Both the position numbers and the translations under genes were made by a program. Below the pieces are notes generated by a model. It did not search any database, was not told the DNA's origin, and was given only the letters and a program-made list of their open reading frames with translations. 64,000 nucleotides of DNA from Hibiscus mutabilis (taxonomy: Eukaryota; Streptophyta; Magnoliopsida; Malvales; Malvaceae): NCBI GenBank assembly GCA_019671005.1, contig CM033712.1:70754479-70818478 (forward strand), given 5' to 3'. Positions 49,800 to 60,270 of this stretch are shown here, piece by piece (the first letter of the stretch is position 1; every line of letters starts with the position of its first letter).

Positions 49800-50705
49800 T
49801 TCTAAATATTTATCATAAAATATCAATTATAAAGTGACATATATAATTTATGATTTTAGTGAAGACATTTTACGTCATTAACCATGTGACAATTTTATTT
49901 GTCACTAGAATATTAATAATTTTATAAGGCAACATTATGCATAATCGTCATTCAAAATACTATTTGGTAACGTTTTATTATGCAACCAAAATGTGACAAT
50001 ATCTCTTTCGTCACCTATATGTTGATTTTAATGCATTATTCGTAACGATACTAATCATCAATGACACAATCTTATATAATTCAGTGACGTAACTAACTGT
50101 CATCGAATATAAGTTATAATATGACATTATGTATAATTGTCATTCATGCTATTATTATGTGACGATATATTATGTCACTAAATATGTGACGATATCTTTT
50201 CTGTTACCTATAAGTAGAAGTTGGTGCTTTATTTGTGACGATAAGAATTACCAGTAACGATATCTTAAATAATTCAATGACGTAACTAGTTGCCATTGAA
50301 TATAAATTATAAAGTGATGTAATGTATTATCGTCGTTAATACTATTATTAGGTGACGATATACTACGTCACTAAAAATGTGACGAATTTTATTTCGTCAC
50401 ATGTATAATGATTTTATGGTATTATTGGTGACGATGCGAATGATTCATGACAAAATTTTATATCATTTGGTGACGTAACTAGTTGTTACTAAATGAAGAG
50501 TATAAGGTGACGCCATGTATTAACGTCACTATATGTTCGACAATACGTGACGGAAAAAAATACATCGTACTTGTTAACTTTTAGCGACGCGCCTAACGTG
50601 ACGAACGGCGTGACATTGCATTTTACGTCACAAATGACAAATAGTGACATAAATGTAACTTTTAGTGACAATATTTTAGATGCCACTAATAAGCAAATTT
50701 GTTGT
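49800..50705. repeat. CACTA subterminal tandem repeats, right end
   Basis: A roughly 185-190 bp unit recurs: TGACGTAACTAACTGTCAT at 50095, TGACGTAACTAGTTGCCATT at 50279 and TGACGTAACTAGTTGTTACT at 50472, with degenerate copies before. Each unit holds several GTGACGA...CGTCAC words in both orientations. Confidence 0.8.
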
Positions 50706-50709
50706 AGTG

Positions 50710-53312
50710 CCTACACTCTGTACATCTCTTTGGTTCTCCTACCTCCCTGTAATGAAGATCCATACTAGTATGGATGCGAGTAGATGGAGGATAACCTTTT
50801 GTTTCTCTACGGAGTACCAGATTTGGTAACCATTCGTCATGCTCTAATGGTGGCCAATATTGTGAATTCGCGATCGGTGGGAACTCACATCTGTAAATAT
50901 TTATTATCATGTACAAGTTAAAGCATTCATCCGCAAAGTTGTACGGATCAACCCCTTTAGACATACATATTGCGGTTGCATGCCTACATGGATATCGCCA
51001 TGCCTGGAACTCACCACAGTCACACCATCTTTGCCTAAAATTTACTCGAAATGTTTGGCGGTGCCCTCATTCGTTGTTGCGCAGGGAATCAACGACATCA
51101 AAAATCTATCCATTTAGGCCGAACCCGTGAACAACCATCGATCTTGCCGGTTCCACGTTTTTTTGCATTTTTGTCACAAGATCGGGAGACCAGACTTGTG
51201 CCTTATTTATCATAGCTTGAATTTCTAACCCTTTATCAGACCATACTTTAGCCAACCTGTAGTACGTCTCTCTCACCAAGCTAGCTATTGGGAGGTGACG
51301 TGTTCCTTTTAATACACCATTTATGCACTCTACAAGGTTGGTTGTCATTTGCCCGTATCGTCGACCTTCATCATACGATTGGGTCTATCTTTCCCTCTTT
51401 ATACTGTTGGCCACGCCCAAACATCTTCGCTGTACTCTATGTGTAAATTTGTCAACTTTCGCTCAAAATTTGGCTGTGGTAGTTCGTATCATGTTCCGTA
51501 ATATATTGTTAGGCAAGAACGCAGTAGCATTGACAAAATTCATAACACATAAACAATTGAGTCTGAAAAAATGAAAATTACTTACCCATGCCTAAAATCG
51601 CACTGCGAAGGTGGGGTTTTTTCCACCTTTCAATTACGTTCTTGCCAATATGGCGTACACAGTATGCGGGATACTCATGCGGAGGTGTCCATCGGCTGTT
51701 TTCTCGATGAATTGTTACTAAAATGCCTGTTATTATATCTGAAATCAAGCAAACTCCATCTTTTCAAACAACATATTCATATAAATTACTTAAAAAGAAT
51801 TTCCAAGAGTCCACCGACTTTGTATCAACAATTGCGAAGGCAATCGGAAATATATTTTGATTATCATCTTGTGTAACGGCAATCAACATAACATGTTTGT
51901 ATCTTCCGTATAACCATGTACCATCAACTTGGACCATCCATTTGCAAAATGGAAAGCCTTTGATACATGGCTTGAATGCCCAAAATAATTGGTGGAATAT
52001 TTTTCCCTAGAAGAAGCTGACCTTTTCGGTTGCATGCATTCTTGTTTTTATACCTGACTATAGTTCCCAGAATAAAATATACCATTGCTTGTAATAGTAC
52101 CGGTAGCTCATTGTATGACTTCTCGTAATTATTGTACACCTTTTTCAGTGCTTTATCCCTTGCATACCAACATTTTCCATATTCTATTTGGTATTCAAAT
52201 TGTTGCTACACAGATGCCATAATCGTTGAAATAGTTATCCTGGGATTTGCTTCAACCAACATCTTCACGTGGTGACTTATTACATCGGAATCCAACTTAC
52301 GGTGGTCTTGGTTGATTGAATTTCGTAAATAAGTGTGTCCACCATTGTACTTTGTAATCTCCCAAGCAGTTCTCCTCTGAAGTTTAGACACTCGGATCTT
52401 CCAATTACAATCTTCTCCATATTTAATACATTTCGCAAACATTGTTCTCGGAGTAGATTCTTTAACAATAAAGTCTACATGTTTTCTGATAGAATACTCT
52501 TTAATTGCCACTGTGGCTTCTTCCTTGTCTTTAAACTGCATCCCAACCGATAACTCATCAGAGGAACCCGAACTTAATTGTGGCATCACCGGATATTCAG
52601 GTGCCCTAATTGTATCATAATCTATTAAGTTCATGTGATCAGGAGGTTCCCCACCCGACACGAACTCACCACTACCAAAAATAGGCTCATCACCAAGGTC
52701 ATCACCACTCAAATTAGGATCTCTGGTTTCTTCATCTTCAGTAGAATCAGTAAGCGTTTCTCCTCATCGGCCTTGGAGATTTTCAACGTCAATGCCAACA
52801 CTTGGATCAACTGTCGGCTCAACTGTTGGGAACGTCGAAGGTCCGACATATGGATGAAATGCATCTGGTGTCCCACTTTCCAACAGAGCAACAAAACTGT
52901 CTCCAAACCTATATGGTTGGTCCTCAACCGCACTATCGAAACCCATATGAGAAGAACTTCCAAATACATTTCTAGATGGGCCCGAGTCGTCATATCTCCC
53001 ACGCAACTTAGCATGTAACTCAACACTTCGAATACGTACTGAATCATGCTCTGCAATCATGAGTCCAACATTATCGTCATCTTTAAGAGCTATTGTAGAA
53101 TATCTGACTGGATTATCACATGTCTTCCACCGGTACCGCAAACGAACAATCTCAGCTTCTATTTTTCTTTCTATGTCATGCTTCAGCTCTCGAAGGGAAA
53201 TGTTCTTTGAAAACCTCATCTTTGTAGTGCTTTCCGAGTCAAATACGACACCGATATCAGTTTTTACAATTTCTCCATCGTAATGGATAACGGCCGTAAA
53301 CACGTTGCTCAT
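50710..53312 (-). pseudogene. MURA (MuDR-type) transposase pseudogene of MULE 2
   Basis: This is the transposase that would cut and paste the MULE. From ATG 53312 on the minus strand: a PB1-like N-terminus (HYDGEIVKTDIGVVF); an acidic linker; the MuDR DNA-binding region (52560-52250, VGMQFKDKEEATVAIKEYS and NWKIRVSKL); the MULE catalytic region with VDGTWLYGRY (about 51915) and LISDIITG (about 51740), supplying Asp residues of the DDE triad; 'TTNLVECINGVLKGTRHLP' (51345); and a SWIM finger (WCDCGEFQAW...YPCRH, about 51030-50970). Lesions are in-frame stops at 52764-52766 and 52206-52208, at least one frame change near 51985, and the CACTA insertion at its 3' end. Without the insertion it would be about 890 codons, a normal MURA size. 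Confidence 0.9.
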
Positions 53313-53609
53313 TGTCTCTCTGCATGTTCAAAACCATATATATTTCTGAATCAAAATACATAAATCAAAATTATCATAATATTATATTGTTATAAATTTT
53401 TTACCAAAACAACAAAATAAACATAAACAAAGAATCTACATATTCAAAATAAAATGTACAAATCAACTTACTAAAAATTTCTTCAAAACTTCTTCCACCA
53501 CTTTCTTCTTCTCATTCTTCACTCATTTTTTTCACTTTCTTCAACTTTTACCTTTCACCTCGCTTATTTAACACAACAACACAATATTTCTTGAAAAAAT
53601 TACAGAAAA

Positions 53610-54284
53610 TTTTTCGAACTAAATTTAAAAGCAAAATATATAAACTTCAAAACTTACAATATTTTCTTCAACTCCTCGTCTTTCTATTACTTCTTCACCC
53701 AGCTTCTTCAAAAATTTTGTTCTAAAATTCTCAACACTTTTAACCTCTATTTAACAACTAAAAATTTATGCCTGAATCACTCAACCCACCTCCCCATTCC
53801 TGAAAAAATTAAACATACTTTTTAAATTTCTGATACACCTATCACATCCTATCTTTTATTTTTTTTCACTTTATTACCCGTGACCACACGCTGCACCCTC
53901 TAGGACAGCGCAACTTTTTTATTTGTTTTGAGGTCGGAACCAAAGCAACTGGCCATGAGGTCGGATGGTAATACCACTGCCCTCATCAATTTTTATTATA
54001 TTTCGACCATGAGGTCGGATAGAAAGCAAGGGGACCTCTTGATTTTTTTATTAATATCCCACATGAGGTCAGATTGCTTTCAAGGGGCCCTCAATTTTTT
54101 TTACACATGAGGTCGGATAGAAAGCAAGGGGCCTTCAAGTTTTTTTAATTTTTTTAATTGTATGAGGCCGGTTAGAAAGCAATCCAACCTCACTGTTGAA
54201 AACACTATAGCTTTTGAAATAATTTCAACTATATGGTAGTTTTTTAAATATTTTTCTGGGATACAATATCCCACCAATTTTGCC
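53610..54284 (-). repeat. Right terminal inverted repeat of MULE 2
   Basis: Mirror image of 35337-36115, with the CATGAGGTCGGATAGAAAGC-type units at 53930-54190. It lies just upstream of the MURA start (53312, minus strand), so it should contain that gene's promoter. Confidence 0.88.
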
Positions 54285-54293
54285 CGTCAAAAG

Positions 54294-55470
54294 TTGGATG
54301 ACCGATGTTCTAATTATCTTAAGAGAAAGTGTTTTTTTTTCAACATTTAATTCCTTAACAATTAATTTGTTTTTTTTATCACACTACACTTAAATTGAAA
54401 TGGTTTAATTACATAGAGAGAAACAGAGGTACCAAGGTACATGGGCGGATCTTGACACTAAAGTTTACGGGGTCTTTTAAAATTTTTGGAAGTGTAAATT
54501 AAAATTTTCAGAATTTTAAAGGGTTCGATTTAAAATTTTTGAAAAAAAATTTAGGTCTAACTAAAATTTTTATAAAATTTAAGAACTATCGAGGGGTTTA
54601 AATTTTTTATAAGGGATTCAATTAAAAATATTTAAAATCTTAGAATATAATATAAAATTTTAGAACTTTTGGAGGTGCCAAATTTGATTTTTTTTAAAAA
54701 AAAAATTAGAGGCCAAATCTAAATTAGCCATAATTACTCTGCCCAAGGTGCTAGAAGCTGTTGTCCTCTAATTTTTTTGATTAAATAAAAATATATTATA
54801 TTTTTATATCGAAATTTAAACTTATACAAAATAAGATAATACGAGAATAGGTTAATTAGTGAATCTCGTTCTCTAATTTTTTTTATTAATATATAATAAT
54901 TATTAATAATTGGGATATTTATTAATTTGAACTCTTAATTTTAATATATTTAAAATTTACCTTTTATTTTCTATTTCTAATAATACTTAATCTCTTAAAC
55001 TTGATTTCTGACATGATTTTAGATTTGAAATGTTAGATTAAATATATATATATATAATTGGATATGTAGATTATTATTTAAAAATATATTTTTTCAACAT
55101 GTAGCTAAGTGTTTTTTTGGTACATAGCTTAGTGATATACTCGTAGAATATTGATGGCCTTGAATAAAAGAAATAAATAATACCCGTTCAAAAAAAAGAA
55201 ATAAATAATAAGAAAACATTTTTAATTCGCTACACAACACAAATATCTAACCTAATACACTTGGAAGATATATAACTTATACAAATAATACAAAACAGCA
55301 ATTTTGTCGAAGAAAATTTCTTTCTTTTCTAAACACTTTTTTTTTCTTAACTTTTTAGGAGAGAATATCTATATATGTATATTAATTAAAAAATCTCTCA
55401 AGATTAAAAGCAAAGGGAAGAGCAGTCAGAAAAGTTGCCCAGCAAAAGAAACGATCAGAATAATAAGCAA
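54294..55470. other. Intergenic DNA upstream of the DprA-like gene
   Basis: AT-rich. At about 54440-54770 there is a degenerate repeat of 'aatttttgaaaattt...aggggttt' type that starts GGGCGGATCTTGACAC, a common plant low-copy transposon relic. The last 100 bases probably hold the promoter and 5' UTR of the gene starting at 55471. MULE 2 ends about 1.2 kb upstream of it. Confidence 0.45.
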
Positions 55471-58400
55471 ATGAGCACCACTCTACCAATGAAGCTGTTG
55501 TTGCCTTTAACAACTCCTACCAGATTTCCATCTTCTTTTCTCTCTTCTGCAAACCCTAATTTTTGTTTCTCCTCTTCGTTTCATCACTCGTGTGCTCTTA
55601 CAAGAAACCCACATTTTCTCTCCAGGAAAAAGGTATTCTGCTTTTTAATGGGAATATTAACTTGTTTTTGAATTTGGGGTTTTTAGTTTTCTGCTTGATT
55701 TTTCTTCTTCTTGAATTTGTTATATAATGAAGGGGGTGAATTATGAATCTATGTAGTCATATATGCGATTTCTGATGTTTACGGAAAATAATCTAAACGT
55801 GTCATCCGGATTGTTTATTCCCTCAATTTTTTGTTTTGTTTTGAAAATGGTAAGAATGTAGCATTGTCTGTATGAGAATAGCTATATGTTCCTGTGAGAA
55901 GAAAAAAGTTCTTAATGCTTAGGTTTTATTAGTATCTGAAACCTGAACATGAGTTGTGGATGGATGTGATTTGGCTTAGATCTCTGTTTCTGACGTAGAT
56001 ATTGTTGTAGCGTTGGATGTGAAATTATAAGGGTGTTCAATGAAGGTGGTAATATTTAGATATGTTGTTTCGCTTTTACCTTCGAGTTCGACACATGTTT
56101 ATATATGATGTATGACTACAAAGATATTCATACAGTGATTTTGTAAGTTTAAAATAGTCTAATCAAAAGAAAAAATATTTTTAATATCGGAGACAAAATC
56201 GATTGCACTTCTGGCGATAATTAATAATATCCGTTTCTTTCCCAATATGGGGTGGTCGGTTACCATTGGGGAGCAGGAGAAGTAGAAATTTGGTGGAAGG
56301 GGTCAGCGGATTTATTATTACGATCTTCTGCTGGTTCTATTGGTTATGACATCTTTATTTCTGTTCCACTCCAAATGTTTTTGTTGCTTTTGGAAGGTAA
56401 TGTCTCTAGGTTGTTTGTAATGTGGAGTATCGCAACTGAGGAATATAAATATTGAAAACGAAAACAATGAAATGCATTCTTTCTGTGAGAAAAAAAGAGA
56501 ATGCTTTTCGCCATCAATTCTGTGGTTGATTACTGGCAGCCACTTTCTTATCTGATTATTGCCTTTGAACTCCAAAATATTAATAGAAAACCATTTAATT
56601 GGTTCTCTAACTTTGTAAAATCCGCATCCAATTAATCAATCTTATTGTATCCGTTACGTTAGTATTATCTGGTGACTCCAATCTAACCCGCATCACATTC
56701 TTTTTTGACAAATTTTCGTGTTAAGTTTTCAATTCCAGTTGCTGAATCTGTTTAAATGTATGATCTGTCATGTGCAGATGCATCTCTTTCTACTCTTATA
56801 TTTTGATTTAAGGATACTCAGTTTTCAGCATGTCTGGAGATTATAGTCTGAGGTTTTGGTTGATTACCACTCTTGGTGGGCAGTTAGTTTTCACTAATGA
56901 TTTACTGTCAGGGATTCTGTTTTTATGTACTGGTTTAGTGGCTTTGTGGACATACAAGAAGAGAGCAAGAGATGGATGGCTATAGATATGATGAGGAGAA
57001 TGCGGCTTGCTTATTTAGTTCTGGTGAAGATACTGGGACACAAATTCCGACACAAGCCCAATCTATTGTGGAGGGATCAGGAACAGTTATGGTTTCGGAG
57101 CTGAAACTGGTTCCTGATGTAGATTATTTGCAGGTATGTGATTTTTATATAGGACAATATCACTTAAGTTCAATGTTTTTGATTTTTTCGGATACCAATA
57201 AAGAACTGAGCCTGTACAATGGATGCCCCTACCCTGTAGTTTATTGGTTACAATGGAGTTTTTACAAATGTCTACCTGTGTATCTTTCTTAGAGCCTTGT
57301 TTTATGATATACATACAGCCCTGCAAGAACTTTTGGTAGCTTGTGAAATGAAAGTCTGGGAACACAATTTCTTTTACTTAATTTCTCTTGTTTCATTACT
57401 ACTAAACGAGCACAGGATCTTTGGCCATCCAATTTTGACCTTTAATCATAAATGATATGTAATTCATGTCTTAGCCAAGTCTTCATTGCAGCATGAAAAC
57501 ATTTACTGATGTTTTGTATTTTGGAATTTGTTTTACTTGCTAACTTTCTATACGTGGTCATATATTTTGCAGGAGTTATTAGCAATTCAGCAGCAAGGGC
57601 CTAGATCTATTGGTTTTTTTGGAACACGGAACATGGGATTCATGCACCAAGAGCTTATTGAGATTCTTAGCTATGCATTAGTTATAACTGTGAGTGCAAT
57701 GCTTCTAGTTTTTAATTACCCTTCTATACGTGGCACAACGATATGGATACTAGCTGCAATGTTCTGAGTCTCGGTCTTTTTTATTAAAGAAAATGTATAC
57801 TTTTCAATAAAATTGTTTTGACCATGCTGCTAACATGACTTGCAGAAAAACCATATTTATACATCAGGTGCATCAGGTACTAATGCAGCTGTCATCAGAG
57901 GTGCTTTAAGAGATGAGAGACCAGAGTTGCTTACGGTAATTTTGCCACAGGGCTTGAAGAAACAACCACCTGAGAGTCAGGAATTGTTGGAAAAGGTATG
58001 TGACAATAGCATCTAAGCCATTCTTAGGAAACTTTTCTGTGTTATTGGTTTGTTATGGCTTCATCTGACACGGTTAATTTCCTTGCGTTTTGTTAGATTT
58101 GTTTGTTTAATGAATAAGCATGTTGCTTTTTATATCCATAGAAGGAGATTCTATTGAAAATTTGTGACCAGTTTCTTGTAACCTGAGAGACTGTGCTGTT
58201 AAACCTCTGGCTATTTTTTATTATGTTCTTCTGTTGAGTGTTACTGATGCAATGCTGCTGGTCAATCACTTGAAGTTATAAATTGAATGCTGTTGGTGTC
58301 ATTTGAAAACGGCTTAACTACAAAATAAGTGCCCAAACTATGTCTCTTTTTTGCAATAGGTGCCTAAAGTTTCATTTTTGGCTTGTTTTAAAGTCAACTG

Positions 58401-60270
58401 AGGCTCCTACTTTGGCACATATTCCTACCAAAAATGAAACTTTAGACACCTATTTTAACAAAAAAAAAAATACTTTAGACACCTATTGTAAAAAGGAGAC
58501 ATAGTTTGGGCACTTATTTTGTAGTTAAGCCTTTGAAAACAGCCTTATACCTAAAAGTTTTAATTATTTCACTAACATTGTAGGATGTGGCTTATGGCCA
58601 CAGTTCGTTTAAGTTATCTAGTCTGACTATTTATCTCCAGTCCTAGGCTTGCAGTAACTTAATGATGATTCTGCTTTCGCATTAAGCACTCTGTAACTTT
58701 AGTGTCATTTGTGTTTGAAATTTTTATTGGCAAAGTTCATTTTTGATCTTGTCTTAGGTGATGGGGCATAAATGCAGGCTCTGATTTTATTTCTTTATAG
58801 AAGATTGTGGCCACCATGGTCCTAGCCCTGGGAGCCAGTGGTTGTAATGAAGAATTTCAATGCCTTTTGTGCAGTTAGATCATTAAACATTATTAATTGG
58901 ATGGCTTAAACATGTTTTAATTAAGATCTCAAACTAATTGTGAAGGTGAAACTGAAATTGCATATTTCTGTTTGGGCCTTTGGGGTGATTTAATGTTTAT
59001 TTCTCAAATTTTCAGGTCAAAACTGTGATAGAGAAGCCTTATAATGATCATCTACCTCTGATAGAAGCCAGCAGGTTTGCCACAACTCTTTATTCTTCTG
59101 ATTGTACTTTCAGCACACCTTCAAGTGGATTTGGTCATTGATTTTAGGTTTCAAGCTAATAATAATGAGATTGTGACAAGATCTGAATTCCTATAGGCAG
59201 TTAATTTAATAATTCCTGAGATGCTTATTACATGGTTGCATGTTAAGGTGGTTCAGTTCTAGCAACCACTTTTCACTCACTTAACTGAGCTTGTTAGCTT
59301 TGGTAAGCATTGGCCATGTAGCGAAACTCATGATTCTGCAATTCTAACTTCTGTTTATGTGATACAGTAATCTTTGTTAAGTTGGTCATCAGTCATTTTT
59401 TTACTTTGGTTAAGTTAGCTTAGTCCCCTATTCAGTTTGATTTTATCCTAGTTAATCACTATTCAATTTTAACTTAGTTCAAGCCTGTATATGAAGGCAG
59501 CTGAAATATTTTTAAGCTAATTGAAAATTAATGAAAAAGTGGAGGATTTGTTGCTAGCTTGTGCTAAATTATTATTGATGGGCCATAGATTGTCATTATA
59601 CACCTAGTTTGGTGCCATAGGATGAAGGGATAGAGAGCAAGCGAAATGAGGCAACTGGATATGATTTGGATGGAAAAGAGGGAAGAGAGGAACCGGGGAA
59701 ACACAAGAGAGGCTTAGAGAAACGATTATCTGTAATTTGGTAGAGGCCTAGAGAAGTACCAGTAGTATTCGATTTAACACCATAAGCTGTGTAAACTAGA
59801 ATAGCTTGGGATATCATCCTCCATTGCCTTGTACTTAGTAAACAGGTAGGACTATACATGTAACCTAACATAAATATATAAAATCACAACCCTTAACACA
59901 GTGCAAGATGATGAAGTAAATCCATCAGTGATCGAGTCCAAAACTTGTTCAGTAACTGGCTTGAAGACTATCTTAGCTTGTCACGTACATAGTCTTTTAT
60001 CGAGCTCATCATTTTGCTTGTGAACTGGTGAAGCCGTGTATGGACGTATAACCTTAGTTTCTTGCCAGTGGGAATCTTTGTGATTGGTAGACAAAAATTA
60101 ATCTTACATGCTATCTGTCTGGTAAAATTTGCAGGCTTTGTAATAGGGACATCATTTCACATGTACAACAAGTCATTTGCTTTGCCTTCCATGATAGCCG
60201 GTTGCTGATGGAAACATGCCAAGAAGCCAAGAATCTCCGGAAAATTGTGACTCTCTTTTACCTGGACTGA
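55471..60270 (+). CDS. DprA/Smf-like Rossmann-fold protein, probably plastid-targeted (six exons)
   Basis: Coding exons at 55471-55632, 56939-57133, 57573-57689, 57846-57995, 59016-59074 and 60135-60270, all with GT/AG borders, join in frame to 272 residues. Residues 1-50 are Ser/Pro/Thr-rich with few acids (MSTTLPMKLLLPLTTPT start), like a plastid transit peptide. Exon 3 has SIGFFGTRNMG (about 131-141), exon 4 TSGASGTNAAVIRGAL (164-179) and TVILPQGLKKQ, and the last exons RLCNRDIISHVQQVICF. This is the layout of the nucleotide-binding DprA/Smf fold, which in bacteria loads RecA on single-stranded DNA. Plant members are annotated as DNA recombination-mediator A-like, and their activity is unproven. 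It lacks the bacterial C-terminal winged-helix domain. The start is the first in-frame ATG after an upstream stop-rich leader. Intron 4 carries a MITE. No lesion is seen. Confidence 0.88.
58311..58531. mobile_element. Palindromic MULE-type MITE in intron 4 of the DprA-like gene
   Basis: A 221-bp near-perfect inverted repeat. Both ends begin GGCTTAACTACAAAATAAGT, with the mirrored arms meeting near 58420. It is flanked by the 9-bp target duplication TTTGAAAAC (58302-58310 and 58532-58540). It lies in a roughly 1.0-kb intron, well away from the splice sites, and would form a long RNA hairpin in the pre-mRNA. Confidence 0.9.

Larger units (their letters stand above)
39089..50709. mobile_element. 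CACTA (En/Spm) transposon nested in MURA
   Basis: The right end, read inward, is CACTACAACAAATTTGC and the left end is CACTGCAGTAAATTTC, a mutated match. The 3-bp target duplication CCT lies at 39086-39088 and 50710-50712. The element is 11,621 bp, with subterminal repeats rich in GTGACG/CGTCAC at both ends. It carries a TNP2-type transposase relic on the minus strand (about 41125-44711) and a TNPA-like (Transposase_24) relic on the + strand (about 47974-49590), arranged back to back. Both have stops or frameshifts. Confidence 0.93.
35337..54284. mobile_element. 18.9-kb MULE 2 (PMD + MURA) with nested CACTA
   Basis: Bounded by a perfect 9-bp target duplication CGTCAAAAG (35328-35336 and 54285-54293). 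The ends are inverted: 'gacAAAATTGGTGGGATATT' on the left against 'GGCAAAATTGGTGGGATATT' inward from the right. The arms run for about 0.7 kb each. Without the CACTA insertion the element is about 7.3 kb. It carries a plant-mobile-domain pseudogene (+) and a MURA transposase pseudogene (-), reading toward each other. Both genes have stops, so this copy is no longer autonomous. Confidence 0.93.

Noticed and set aside
52635..53018. Plus-strand frame of 127 residues
   Set aside because: Antisense to the MURA N-terminus, whose minus-strand motifs are clear.
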